Shown: positions 40,217-49,915, counted from the stretch's first letter. The stretch is 64,000 bases of DNA from Alicyclobacillus sp. SO9 (GCF_016406125.1 NZ_CP066340.1:1-64000); one strand, 5' to 3'. A program made the numbers and translations. The notes: generated by a model not told the origin, from the sequence alone.

Positions 40217-41416
40217 TTATTTGACATGCAAGGTTGTCTGTATCGTCTTTCCGCCTGCAGAAATCTTTACCGTCCAATTTCCGGATGATGTCCTCGTTCC
40301 GACTTTCCATTCCCAAGTAATATATCCAGAGCCATTAGCTGCTTTCGGATTAAGACTACTCGATTTACTTGGACCTGATTTGTAATCCACTTCAATCTGT
40401 CCCTGTGCCCCAGGTTTAGTTTTAACTGTCACGGATGCATATTGTCCCGGGCTTACAAAAAGATTCGATGATGTAATGGCCAAAGCACTCGATGAAGTAG
40501 ATGTCTTTGAAGAACCGCTACTGGAAGAGCCGGAGTTAGTGTTTGAACTGGATGTTGGACAATCTTTGTCTCCGTTTCCACAAATGCCGGTAATCACTGA
40601 TTTCTTTGCAGCTGTAGATGTGTAGCTTATCTTTCCTTTCCCATTGACTAACCAGGCAGGGTGGATTTCATTCCAACCATGGTCTTTGTCATCAACCCAA
40701 GCTCCAGTGAATGTAGCGTGTTGCCCTTTTTGTGGAATTGTTACATATGGCTGATCCATTGGGATAATCTCGACTACTAAATATCCATGTTGATACTTAT
40801 AATTGCCACTGGCCAATAAATTTTTATATTGAGAGTCAACTTTAATGTCTAGATGATAGTCATGGTCGGCTTCATGTCTCACGATCTCAACGGTACCGGA
40901 GACGGTTTTACACTTACTCAGCAGATTGAATCGGTAAGTATGATAAACTCCTGCAGACCAATTTATACGACATGTGTTAGATGCTGGTTGTTGTGAAGAT
41001 GTCTTCGTAGTTGATTTCTTTGAAGTGGAACTTGTATTTGATACATTTGATGCCGATGAATTCGTTACGTTGTCAGGGCTGGAAGAATTCGTGTTGTTCT
41101 GCTTCGGTGAGAATTGCGTTGTATTGTCTTTTGCTGTACCAGGAGCAGTAGCATTTGATTTAGATGTTACATTACTGTTTGGCAGTGAACTTGTTGTCTC
41201 GTGGGGAGATGAAACACCAAAGCTGATAAAGAAGACAATGAGCGCAACACCATAAATCAGAGAAGACATTTTTCGTGAGCGATGAGCCCCCCAACGTACT
41301 ACGACCGCTGGCTTTATAAGGCCGATAATGAAGGCTGTGAAAGAAATTAGGAACAATGCCAAAAACACGTGGCTCATATGACCATTTACACCCTCTCTTA
41401 TTTGAATTGTGTACAT
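40217..41416 (-). CDS. Membrane-anchored extracellular Ser/Thr-rich protein
   Basis: 399 aa. Two N-terminal membrane helices (VFLALFLISFTAFIIGLI and LIYGVALIVFFISFGVSS) are followed by a Ser/Thr/Asn-rich linker of about 80 residues, a beta domain with DDKDHGWNEIHPAWLVNG, a second Ser-rich linker and a C-terminal Ig-like beta domain. The domain with HGWNEIHP occurs in secreted bacterial proteins of unknown role. ATG 41416 and ATG 41377 both have ribosome sites. Probably displayed on the cell surface. Confidence 0.75.
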   Translation of the reverse strand: MYTIQIREGVNGHMSHVFLALFLISFTAFIIGLIKPAVVVRWGAHRSRKMSSLIYGVALIVFFISFGVSSPHETTSSLPNSNVTSKSNATAPGTAKDNTTQFSPKQNNTNSSSPDNVTNSSASNVSNTSSTSKKSTTKTSSQQPASNTCRINWSAGVYHTYRFNLLSKCKTVSGTVEIVRHEADHDYHLDIKVDSQYKNLLASGNYKYQHGYLVVEIIPMDQPYVTIPQKGQHATFTGAWVDDKDHGWNEIHPAWLVNGKGKISYTSTAAKKSVITGICGNGDKDCPTSSSNTNSGSSSSGSSKTSTSSSALAITSSNLFVSPGQYASVTVKTKPGAQGQIEVDYKSGPSKSSSLNPKAANGSGYITWEWKVGTRTSSGNWTVKISAGGKTIQTTLHVK

Positions 41417-42453
41417 ACTCCTCCCAACTTAGTTGTTAGATGTAATATATTCTATTTTAAAATCTGTGTGGATAAAATGGAAATAAATTAGATGTTTTGT
41501 TGCCCTTATCAGCACTAAAAGTGACGGATTTGAGTTGTAAATTGAGAACCGTAGTCAATTTACAACTTTGAAGCATGTGGTAGGAAAAGGAAACATTTGC
41601 GATGACTCGCCATCCTTAGAGAAGTCCGATTTTTGACTGAGGCTCTATTTACAAACCGAGTCCAGAAATTCCGAAGACTAAGCGAGTGGTACGCGAGCGG
41701 CCTTAAAACGCACATAAATGACAGGAGTATATAATTGGGTGAGCTGGAAGTATGCAAGGTGACTTGCACAGCGAATCCACGGATTTTCTGTTGTGAATTG
41801 ACCTCCATCCTCTTTTCATAAACCACGGACGTGTGTAAGAAAAAGGAACTTTTTCTGATAAGGCGCTGCCTCTGGGAACTGGCTAGTTTTATTGATTGCT
41901 CATTTCACAAATACCGTCTACAAACACTCAGAGAGTAGGGAGCGGAACGCGACCGGCCTAAAAACATCCATTCAGAAGGGCTCATGATTTCCAGTGATGT
42001 AGATGGACGAATGAGATTTAAGTTTACGTAATATCAAGAGTCCCCCGGGGGCTTTTGATATTTTATAACTGGTTCTTCTCTGAAGGAGTCCGAAGGCGGC
42101 GAACGGAGTTCGATGACCTTTGGACGGAAGGGTGTGCAGCATTCTGCTAAGCTGATGGTTATGAGGAAGGCGCCGGATGCAGCAAATCCACTGGTAGCAA
42201 AACAGATGCTGGTGAACGGTCTAAGTCGGGCATACGTCGTCAAATGGAGTTTACATAAAGCAGAGTCTCCCGAGGATACTCTGCTATTATAAGTCACTAT
42301 AAAAATCAAAGTGACCCGTGGCACCTTGATTTTGCAGACGAAAGGTAAATATATTTCACCCAAATATTATACGAAAGTGTTATTTAAATGAATTTTTTAT
42401 AAATTATTGATCGTAGAGTTGTTTCATCATTGTGGATGAGAAGAGGGATAGCA
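41417..42453. other. Gene-free structured tract with tandem RNA-like repeats
   Basis: No convincing gene over 1 kb. Two diverged tandem units of the same length (41580-41702 and 41835-41958) share GTARGAAAAAGGAAC-like starts and end in GCGAGCGGCC / GCGACCGGCC. Perfect or near-perfect hairpins: AGTTGTAAATTG/CAATTTACAACT (41533-41567), ATATCAAGAG...CTTTTGATAT (42031-42060), AGCAGAGT/ACTCTGCT (42259-42285) and AATCAAAGTG/CACCTTGATT (42304-42331). This looks like one or more structured RNAs. Confidence 0.5.
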
Positions 42454-42597
42454 ATGACTGCAAAGTGTTGCTGCGTTTGGTGTAAAGAAGAAAAGTCTCA
42501 AGAATCTATGTATCGTGTCTTTAAAACAGGACTTAAGCGGAAACATGGTAATGACATGCACTTGGGGGTTTGTAAAGAGTGTATGTCTTATACGTAG
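42454..42597 (+). CDS. Tiny zinc-finger protein
   Basis: 47 aa: MTAKCCCVWCKEEKSQE, a basic middle (KTGLKRKHGND) and HLGVCKECMSYT. Two CxxC pairs make a minimal zinc finger. AAGAGGGATAGCA precedes the ATG. Function unknown. Confidence 0.6.
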   Translation: MTAKCCCVWCKEEKSQESMYRVFKTGLKRKHGNDMHLGVCKECMSYT

Positions 42598-42641
42598 TTT
42601 CCTGAAAGTTTTGAGCTATACACTAGGCGGGAGGGGTTTTT

Positions 42642-42755
42642 ATGTCGATAGGTGTCAAACATGATGAGTATAATCGAATTCGACCTCGACAGAATATAGT
42701 AATTGAGTCTTGGTTAGCTACCGACAGTGGAGAGGAACGCTTGAGTAGTGAATGA
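42642..42755 (+). CDS. Possible 37-aa protein
   Basis: ATG 42642 has a strong GGGAGGGG site. Sequence starts MSIGVKHDEYNRIRPRQN and ends EERLSSE. It follows the zinc-finger gene by 44 bases, probably in one transcript. Confidence 0.45.
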   Translation: MSIGVKHDEYNRIRPRQNIVIESWLATDSGEERLSSE

Positions 42756-42989
42756 AAAATTCAGTTGCAGAAACACAAAACAGCCTTGGCAACGCTAGAA
42801 AGCAGGAACTATGTCCAAATAAAAGGGTGTAATCCGATCGGCTGTGCAGCGAGTTGGGCGTGCTTAAATGACAGGGTAAATGAAGCCGAAAGATCCTTCT
42901 AATATTTTTACCAAAGGTCAATTGATCCTCATCAGTAATAAGAACCAATTGACCTTAGTAAATTAGTCTATATCATAAAACTTTCAACC
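42756..42989. other. Spacer with long hairpin
   Basis: No gene. AAGGTCAATTG (42914-42924) pairs with CAATTGACCTT (42946-42956). It lies between convergent genes and may terminate both. Confidence 0.5.
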
Positions 42990-43718
42990 TCAAAATCCTA
43001 CATAGACTTCCTGAAATCCAGGCATGTACGGCATGTTAATCAAATCATATGGCAAACAATAGCTACCGGTGTGGCTAAGTGTGATACCTGCTCCATAGTA
43101 GTAAGCATCAAATACAATTTTAGAGCAATAGGTTGCATCTCCAGCAGCCGTCGTATACAAGTTTGGTGTTAGATTATAATATGTGGAAGATCCATTTTCA
43201 TATATCCACGTTATTGCCCAATTTGCAGCATTTTGTCCCTCGCTAGCATTATTAGGCTGTACGACATCAACTTGGTAATTATTATTACTCCAAAAACTGG
43301 ACCAAGACTGGATGATGGGCGAATCCAAAGGACCATTGATTGTTTCAACATCCCCCTGGCTATCTACTACTATACCCGCATGGCCTGTTAGCCCTGCGCT
43401 TGAAGTATCATTCGTTACCAAAATGTCCCCAGCTACAGGAGTTACTCCTCCTCCTGGACCGGCGACAGCAGTATTAGGTAGTATAGCCAAAGTTGAATTT
43501 TTTGAATTTACCTTTACAGAGTGGCTGCTTTTAAATTCATTAAGTACTCCGTTCTTAGCGGCCCATTTCAAAACCATTTGTCGATTGACATTTGACTCTG
43601 CACGCAATTTAGCAGATGTAGACGATTGGCTAGTACTAGCAAATGCTGTGGTTGCAAGAATTGGTAGAATAAATAATCCTGTAATCGACGCCAACAAACC
43701 CCTGTTAAACTTCTTCAT
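42990..43718 (-). CDS. Secreted NlpC/P60-like (YiiX-type) cysteine hydrolase
   Basis: 242 aa. Signal peptide of about 28 residues (LLASITGLFILPILATTAFA). The catalytic region has the permuted YiiX/NlpC pattern: His in GLTGHAGIVVDSQGDVETI and Cys in DATYCSKIVFDAYY. AAGGAGAATGTTA precedes ATG 43718; ATG 43739 is less likely. Probably acts on cell-wall peptides or lipids outside the cell. Confidence 0.8.
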   Translation of the reverse strand: MKKFNRGLLASITGLFILPILATTAFASTSQSSTSAKLRAESNVNRQMVLKWAAKNGVLNEFKSSHSVKVNSKNSTLAILPNTAVAGPGGGVTPVAGDILVTNDTSSAGLTGHAGIVVDSQGDVETINGPLDSPIIQSWSSFWSNNNYQVDVVQPNNASEGQNAANWAITWIYENGSSTYYNLTPNLYTTAAGDATYCSKIVFDAYYYGAGITLSHTGSYCLPYDLINMPYMPGFQEVYVGF

Positions 43719-43739
43719 TAACATTCTCCTTGTCTTCAT

Positions 43740-44235
43740 TTTTTAGTAAATATACTTATTTTTATCAGTAACAATATATTATCACTAAAATTTTCATATT
43801 TTTGTCGATTTATGTCGAATGTAAATATTTTTTTAAAATTATTTAAAAATACATCATAATGGGTATATTAAAACATTTTGGAGATGAAATACACATTCTA
43901 TGTCTACCATATATATACTCGTGTGGTGACACTTCCAGCATCCTCTTTCTCTCCACTCAGGGTCTTTATCAAACACAATTAGTAGAGTGGTGTGGCGAGT
44001 GCATACATACCTCCCGCCAACTAAAAACACAGGCTAACTCTACACTTTTATGCTGCGGTTTTCTGTAGTTCTACTATGCGGTATGCGATTCTGACGAGTA
44101 ACAAGAGCTTCGCAGACTAATTATGTCTATTGACAACAATGGAAAGCGGACATTCGTTGACTCGTTCCTGCGCTTCTCGGCATACTATAGATTCCATCCG
44201 GAGTTTTGTAACCCTTACAATAGCCCATTCAAAAT
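43740..44235. other. AT-rich gene-free region
   Basis: About 500 bases with no gene; the first 120 are very AT-rich and probably contain the promoter of the secreted hydrolase. Nothing else recognised before the transposase remnant. Confidence 0.4.
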
Positions 44236-45274
44236 CGGCAAATGGAAAACGTAACACAATGGCGGCTCTACGAGGATGCGATGAATAAAAAAGCTCAAGG
44301 TGTACTGATGAACTTTCATCGCCGCTTAGCCCTACCGTCTTATTGGGGAGATGGAAGCACGTCGTCATCTGATGGTATGCGTGTACGGATAGAGGAATCT
44401 GCACTCCATGCAGATACCAGTCCTCATTACAGGCATCGAAAAGGCGCGACCATTTACCGCTTTGTCAGTGATCAGTTTTCAAATTTCTACACCAAGGTCA
44501 TTAACACCAACGCAAGAGACGCTGTGCATGTCATTGATGGATTCTTACACTATAAAGCAGACTTGGCAATTGAAGAACAACTACACGGATACAGTCGGTT
44601 ATACAGACCAGATTTTTGGTTTGATGCACCTTGCTTGAATTTGGTTTTGCGCCCCGATTACGTGATTTATCTGACTCCAAGTTCGTATCCTTTGGTAAAG
44701 CAGCGGATTTCCCCAAACTTGAGAAAATGCTGCGTGGTCAAATTAATTCAAAAGTCATTCGGAAGAATTACGATGATGTATTACGATTGTCCCTGCTCGA
44801 TTCGAGAGGGTACGGTCTCTGCTTCACTTATCATGGGAAAGCTCGGGTTTTACGCACGGCAGAATCGCTTAGCCACAGTTCTTCGGGAAATAGGACAGAT
44901 CGAACAGACCATTTTCATCATGGATTGCATTTCAAGTGAAGCCATGCGACGTAGGATTCACCGAGGACTCAGAGGCGATGAACGCATTGGCCAGAGCCAT
45001 TTTCTTTGGGAAACACGGGGAACTACGAGAGAGAGCTTTACAGGATCAACTCCAACGTGCAAGTGCCTTAAACATCTTGATTAACGCTATTATTGTTTGG
45101 AAAATACCGTCTATTTGACTCAGGCGACATAATTACAAGCCAAGAAGGGCGTACTTGATGCTCAATCACATTTCCCCATTAGGATGGGAACACATCAATT
45201 TCCTTGGAGAATACAGCTTCGATACAAATCATCCGAACACCAAGAATACGTTGCGGCCGCTTCGAACCCGATAG
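44236..45274 (+). pseudogene. Decayed Tn3 transposase, C-terminal third
   Basis: Begins at RQMENVTQWRLYEDAMNK (compare YRQMANTAQWRLYEDAMNK in the intact enzyme) and runs to LRPLRTR-stop at 45272-45274. It keeps YWGDGSTSSSDGMRV, but at least two frameshifts (near 44630 and 44800) and a deletion of part of the last 100 residues break it. It is related to, but clearly different from, the intact tnpA at 6569. An inverted repeat of the same type follows. Confidence 0.88.
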
Positions 45275-45322
45275 AAAATCCTTAGAGTTGAGAAATCAAT
45301 ACTCTGTGATCCAATCAATGTA

Positions 45323-45360
45323 TTAACGTGGGTTTTACGTCATTTTGTTGGCGGTACCCC
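45323..45360 (-). repeat. Terminal repeat of the decayed Tn3 element
   Basis: Complement reads GGGGTACCGCCAACAAAATG then ACGTAAAACCCACGTTAA, matching the ends of the intact transposon with two substitutions in 38 bases. It is positioned just after the broken transposase, as the left repeat is in the intact element. The opposite end has been lost. Confidence 0.85.
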
Positions 45361-45600
45361 GGCTATTACTCCAAAAATTGGTCGTAAGACCGATTTTCAT
45401 TATGTGGGATATCTGTTTGTCAAATGTCAGGTTGTCTTTTCCTAAAGACAGTACCCGTAAAATATCTACCTTCCCCCTCGACTTCACACACTGATCTCCA
45501 GCGCTTAGCCATTCCCCGGAATTACGATTTTTTGGACTAAACTAAATTTAACAATTTCATCAAAGTAATTCTATTGCAGAGAATGAACTATAACAAATAT
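45361..45600. other. Spacer after the Tn3 remnant
   Basis: No gene. A short hairpin TTGGTCGTAAGACCGAT is present at about 45377. Nothing else recognised. Confidence 0.35.
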
Positions 45601-46101
45601 TTACGAAAAAGCACCATTAACGGCTACTGGAGTAACAATTGTTATTACAGTCATTATCAACGTAAATAAAACCATTACGATTCCACCGATTTTCAGATGA
45701 GTGGGAGAGGTCATGTATTTCGGAACGAATCTCTTAATAATACGAACTAGAAGAGATTGACCAAGGGTAAAGACGATCAATTCAATCCATCCTATAAATG
45801 GCTGGAAAGATAATGAATAGCTTCCTGCATGCTGAATTGCTGGAGTTAGCAAAAAGATAGGCAAACCAATGGCTGTAAAGACATTCATGATTACGATATT
45901 TCGAACAGAATTCGCGAATACTGCGAATAATACAACCAACAAGACATATATCCACCATTGTCCATTTCGTGCTTTTGCATCATACGTATACGCTTCAAAA
46001 GTTGACCACACATACAATAATGAAAGAATCAATTCGTAAGCTATAACATAGTTTCGCATCTTGGTATGCTGCAAATATGAATCCTCTTCTGACTGACTCA
46101 A
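45601..46101 (-). CDS. Polytopic membrane protein
   Basis: 166 aa with about five membrane helices (NYVIAYELILSLLYVW, WIYVLLVVLFAVFANSV, IELIVFTLGQSLLV and IVMVLFTLIMTVITIV among them). AAAGGAGG correctly spaced before TTG 46101 decides the start; the frame is open for another 51 codons upstream. It resembles Yip1-type or other small integral proteins only generally; no function assigned. Confidence 0.65.
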   Translation of the reverse strand: MSQSEEDSYLQHTKMRNYVIAYELILSLLYVWSTFEAYTYDAKARNGQWWIYVLLVVLFAVFANSVRNIVIMNVFTAIGLPIFLLTPAIQHAGSYSLSFQPFIGWIELIVFTLGQSLLVRIIKRFVPKYMTSPTHLKIGGIVMVLFTLIMTVITIVTPVAVNGAFS

Positions 46102-46425
46102 TGAATATACCTCCTTTGTGATTCCACGAATTACAATTTTGAATATTTTCATATATGAACTATTTAAATTCCAGTATTGGTGTTGTTTAAAAGTCTGCTG
46201 CCCTTTACTTACATCAGTGTAGCATATTGAGAACATAGAGACATGAAACCTCAATGCATATTGTTGGATAATGTTGTATGTGGTGAATGGGAACGCACAA
46301 AAGAAATTTCAAGTGTTTGAAAAGCGCCTACCTATGTTGTTGGCGGGCGGTAGTGATCGTCAGTTACCTTGATTTTAGGATGCTCACTTTCAAATGCAGA
46401 ATAATTTTCACACAGTATTAAAGAG

Positions 46426-46533
46426 TTACCATTTGAATGCATCTTCAGTAAGGAAATAGTCTAAGTGCTTCCTGTGCTTCTCCTCGTCAAATTGTTCACC
46501 GATGTTTTGTAATTCTTCTTTCGTATGCGTCAC
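46426..46533 (-). CDS. Possible 35-aa acidic peptide
   Basis: GTG 46533 has GAGGTG upstream and opens MTHTKEELQNIGEQFDEEK then RKHLDYFLTEDAFKW, an amphipathic helix-rich peptide. Small and unsupported by neighbours. Confidence 0.35.
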   Translation of the reverse strand: MTHTKEELQNIGEQFDEEKHRKHLDYFLTEDAFKW

Positions 46534-46884
46534 ATCACGCACACCTCGTCGGCGGTCTACCCTACGTCACGCACGGTTCTTAGTGTAGGAGGTGGCTGCG
46601 AGGTCACCGACTTACCGGACACCGAAGTCGGGACAAGCTGAAGATCCTGCACTGCCAGTATAGCGGATTCTGGATTCATTATCGCTGATTGGAGAAAGGA
46701 TGAGTTCAGTGGCCTGATGCATCTCACACAGGCTCCATTGTCATGGGTCAGCGAGTTTTGATGGCTGTTGGACGGACTGTTGCCACAGCAGAAGAACGCA
46801 CATCCAAAAGTCACTGCAAGGACCATCATATAGCCAAATAAAAAATGCAAAAACATTGTAACGACAAGGGTTTTTAAGGATTTT

Positions 46885-47144
46885 TTCGAAAGCGAGCAGT
46901 CCATTAAGCCTTTCCTTTTGGGAAGAAAGTCTTGGTTGTTTAGTAACACACGCAGCGGAGCAGAGCTACTTCCGCTGCATACAGCATCGTGGAAACAGCG
47001 AAGGAAAATGGCCTCAATCTATTTGTTTATCTGGAGTACCTGTGTGAGCAATTACCAAACCTGGACGAGAGCTTTACAGACACTGTAAGCCATCTACTGC
47101 TCTGGTCCAATGACTTACGAGAGCAAGTTCGAAATTGTCGATAA
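46885..47144 (+). pseudogene. IS66-family transposase remnant
   Basis: Reading across one frameshift near 46962 gives SIKPFLLGRKSWLFSNTRSG and SAAYSIVETAKENGLNLFVY, then LEYLCEQLPNLDESF and a stop at 47142-47144. This is the C-terminal end of the IS66 TnpC transposase. The rest of the element is gone; only a GCCGGATAGCCGGTGGGG stretch typical of IS66 ends follows. Confidence 0.8.
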
Positions 47145-47413
47145 AAGCCCAGCGGAACTAGCCTGCCGGATAGCCGGTGGGGTATTTATATTCTCTCAAA
47201 TTCAGTTTGATAGTGTGACGTACCCATGGTTTGACGCTTACATGAAGAAGAAGCGCGGAGCTGAAGGGATAAAGCGAGATCAATTGGTGCGGTGTTTTAA
47301 AGGAACAGTTGTAAAGTAAGTGAAAACAAAGAGGAACCTGCAGATTGATCAGCAGTCTGTTTTTTTATTGGGAAGGAATATAGACAAGCTTCGACACCAT
47401 ATACCTTAGTCAT

Positions 47414-47446
47414 CAGTGATTAGTCACTGAACTATCCAGTGACAGG
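47414..47446. promoter_or_regulatory. Candidate parC centromere/operator
   Basis: CAGTGA-TTAG-TCACTGA-ACTATC-CAGTGA: three copies of a six-base site, two forming a palindrome, 11 bases before the ParM start. ParR-type proteins bind such repeats upstream of their operon. Confidence 0.5.
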
Positions 47447-47456
47447 GGTGTTGTCA

Positions 47457-48272
47457 GTGTCAATACGCTTGATTGCCGTAGATTCGGGTCGAAGTAGTAC
47501 AAAGGTTGTGACAGACGGTGCAAGAGACTGGTTCCCGTCCATTCTTGGTGAGTATCGCGATCTGAAGTTAGAGCGTAAGATGCAACGAACGGATTTAGTC
47601 GTTGGTTACGCTGGCCAGCGCTATTACGTGGGAGATGTGGCCAAGGATGAATCTGTATCTGGAGCGCAGCTGATGATTAGTAGTAAGGCCCATATGGACA
47701 CGAAGATATTTGTGCTCACAGCGCTGCATCGTGTGCTGCCGAATAAGTCTGCAGTGTTCCTGGTAACCGGTGAGCCTATCAGCAATCATCAAGCCGGCGA
47801 AAAGTTACGTATGAAGCAGTTGCTGCTGGGCAGTCATGAGATAGCCGTCAACGGTGAGACGAAACAGTTTGATATCGTTCGATGCGAAGTAGCAGCTGAA
47901 TGTGCAACAGCTGGATGGGCTATGCGCCGGCCGGGACGGTATCACATCGTAGATTGCGGAAGTCGAACTGTGAACTTTGCAACGATGGAGAATGGGCGCT
48001 GGATAGACCGAGTAAGCGGAAGTCTGGACTATGGGCTGGAGACGGTGCAGAACATCAGCCTGTCCATGTTCTCTCGTATGACCGTAGCGGAACTGTCCAG
48101 GCGTCTTGGAACGTTGGCACCTATCGTATTGATCGGCGGTAAAGCATCGCAGCTGCAGGAGTACTTTCAGCAGTACACAAGTGATGTCGAGGCAGATGAA
48201 GACGCCTATTACCGCAACGCTCAAGCGTTCTATGAGTTGGGGGTGCATGCCCTTGAAACCGCAAAAGCGTAG
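47457..48272 (+). CDS. ParM/Alp-type actin-like partition protein
   Basis: 271 aa actin-fold ATPase. Phosphate-1 motif LIAVDSGRSSTKVV at the N-terminus, phosphate-2 region YHIVDCGSRTVNFATM and the adenosine motif PIVLIGGKASQLQEYF are present. Such filaments push plasmid copies apart. GTG 47457 is set by CAGGGGTG; upstream in-frame GTGs are less well placed. The gene overlaps a ParR-like adaptor. This is a second partition system, mechanistically unlike the ParA at base 1. Confidence 0.87.
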   Translation: MSIRLIAVDSGRSSTKVVTDGARDWFPSILGEYRDLKLERKMQRTDLVVGYAGQRYYVGDVAKDESVSGAQLMISSKAHMDTKIFVLTALHRVLPNKSAVFLVTGEPISNHQAGEKLRMKQLLLGSHEIAVNGETKQFDIVRCEVAAECATAGWAMRRPGRYHIVDCGSRTVNFATMENGRWIDRVSGSLDYGLETVQNISLSMFSRMTVAELSRRLGTLAPIVLIGGKASQLQEYFQQYTSDVEADEDAYYRNAQAFYELGVHALETAKA

Positions 48273-48513
48273 CAGCAAATGCTCTATCGTCAATCGTACA
48301 GTCAGCTTTAATATCGAGGATCCATATCAACGTGCACTCCTGGAACGTAGCCAACAACTGACCAACTTCAGCGCAGCCGTGAAACGGTGGCTCGCCGGTG
48401 AAACCACTCCAAGCGTCCAATCATACCAATCAACGAACCCCACACTGCAGCCTCACCAGCCAGTACATGAACCAGTCCCTGACGACTTCGATCCAGTCAG
48501 TGCATTGTTCTAG
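48247..48513 (+). CDS. ParR-like centromere-binding adaptor
   Basis: 88 aa, overlapping parM by 26 bases. The core CSIVNRTVSFNIEDPYQRAL then LLERSQQLTNFSAAVKRWLA fits a short ribbon-helix-helix protein; the Pro/Gln-rich tail (PTLQPHQPVHEPV) may contact the filament tip. The assignment relies on size, fold and its place after the actin-like gene. Confidence 0.7.
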   Translation: MPLKPQKRSSKCSIVNRTVSFNIEDPYQRALLERSQQLTNFSAAVKRWLAGETTPSVQSYQSTNPTLQPHQPVHEPVPDDFDPVSALF

Positions 48514-48615
48514 CACTAATCCCTGACCGCACGGAGTAGAGGAGAAGACCTTGCGACTCTGCGAGTGAATCGCGGGCCTATTTGGCGAACTTCCGATTGA
48601 AAGAGGGGATATCGG

Positions 48616-49101
48616 TTGAGTAGAAGTGATAAGAAAGTCGGTGTCAGTGTGCATGTGCTGAATGGGGTGTACGAGGTTGTCCAGGACGTGAGTGGCCATC
48701 TGAACGGCACACTAGGCGAAACAGGCCGCCTGCTGGCTCTGACGGCCGCAAATGACGTTCCTACGCTGAATCGGATGGCTCCATACTTCTGGCGTTCATT
48801 AGAGCACAGAGAGGCGGTGTGGCCGGGACACGATGACTATAAGGACATACGACACCTGATTGCACCTGTCGGAAAGGCTGTACAACGTCTGTACGTCCGT
48901 TTCATGCCATATGAGATAGAAGACATAGACCGTATTGCTTTTGCGCTTGGAAAGCAACGTGCCCATGCTGTGGCTGCGCTGTTGACGATGGCAAGTAAAG
49001 ATCTGCGTGTGATTCAACTCGTGGCACCACAGTTTCAGTTCCGGAGTCCATACAGTCTGAAAAGGGGGTCCTTCCTATGGGCGTCTTCTCCCAAAAGGTA
49101 G
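48616..49101 (+). CDS. Unknown 161-aa protein
   Basis: TTG 48616 preceded by AGAGGGGATATCGG. Helical; contains SGHLNGTLGETGRLLALT and ALGKQRAHAVAALLTMAS. Overlaps the next gene by 25 bases. No family recognised; it follows the partition genes. Confidence 0.6.
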   Translation: MSRSDKKVGVSVHVLNGVYEVVQDVSGHLNGTLGETGRLLALTAANDVPTLNRMAPYFWRSLEHREAVWPGHDDYKDIRHLIAPVGKAVQRLYVRFMPYEIEDIDRIAFALGKQRAHAVAALLTMASKDLRVIQLVAPQFQFRSPYSLKRGSFLWASSPKR

Positions 49102-49304
49102 TCGGAGTGGAGCGCATCATCTACCAGCGTGTTCGTGGAATGTGCGAAGAAGTGTATTACCTGGAGAAAGGCGACTATCCAGAGCGTTGGGAACTGGATG
49201 AAATGACTGAGAAAGCAATCGCGAAGATTCTTGACGAGTATGTACGGCAGCACTTTGAAGAATCGACAAGGGTGGCTGCGCAGATGTTTATTGAGAGAAA
49301 TTGA
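49077..49304 (+). CDS. Unknown 75-aa helical protein
   Basis: ATG 49077 with AAAAGGGGG upstream. Acidic and helical (YYLEKGDYPERWELDEMTEK). Coupled to the preceding gene. Function unknown. Confidence 0.6.
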   Translation: MGVFSQKVVGVERIIYQRVRGMCEEVYYLEKGDYPERWELDEMTEKAIAKILDEYVRQHFEESTRVAAQMFIERN

Positions 49305-49523
49305 AGAGACGACCACGGATTTTTAGAAGTTCATTTAGTTTTTCAAGAAAAATTGCAGCCCTCATCATATATTATGTGAGGCTCGTTCAATGAAGGCCAT
49401 CATGTTAAAAGGGGGAGAGTGACAATCTCAGTGATAATGAAACGATTCAGCACCAATTACAACTAACAAGCATAGTATGTAGATATGTTTAATTAACATT
49501 TCACAGAAGGAGGTAGTATTTAA

Positions 49524-49868
49524 TTGAGAAAAACAGCAAAAAGTTTTGACTTGCCGGGCGGCTGCGTAATTGAATCCAACGAGGACATCACTATGTTTAC
49601 TCCGGATCAAATGATACCAAATATTGATCCTTCCCTAGCAAACTACAGAACGTCTGCCGGCGATATGTGGCTTGTAGGTGGGAACACACTAAACGTGACG
49701 TGGACTTCTCCTGACGGAGCAGCTCATGAATGTATTTATTATTGTAACGAAGGAAAACTCTTCACGATGTCTGGTGCTATGTTCGGGGTTCCTGAATTAC
49801 CATATACCGCAGATACTGACCGGGGAAGGATTGAATTTGGATCAAATAAAAGAATTGTTATCTTGTAG
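49524..49868 (+). CDS. Unknown 114-aa beta-rich protein
   Basis: TTG 49524 with AGAAGGAGGTAG upstream. Contains WLVGGNTLNVTWTSPDGAAH and two Cys in HECIYYCNEG. Predominantly beta by pattern. Followed by a terminator, so probably transcribed alone. Confidence 0.6.
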   Translation: MRKTAKSFDLPGGCVIESNEDITMFTPDQMIPNIDPSLANYRTSAGDMWLVGGNTLNVTWTSPDGAAHECIYYCNEGKLFTMSGAMFGVPELPYTADTDRGRIEFGSNKRIVIL

Positions 49869-49915
49869 GTTCTAGGCGATGGCTGGGGCAGTTGACACTC
49901 TTGAGCCTATACCAC

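Noticed and set aside
41560-41826. 88-codon minus-strand frame
   Set aside because: Overlaps the tandem RNA-like units, no start signal.
42034-42363. 109-codon minus-strand frame
   Set aside because: It runs through several hairpins of the structured tract, has no ribosome site and an unlikely Ser/Phe/Cys-rich composition; better explained as a shadow of RNA structure.
46557-46949. 130-codon minus-strand frame with a hydrophobic segment and Cys
   Set aside because: Its 5' part is antisense to the IS66 remnant, no ribosome site, composition poor.
47110-47319. 69-codon frame starting in the IS66 remnant
   Set aside because: No ribosome site; begins inside the transposase remnant and continues into IS-end-like DNA.
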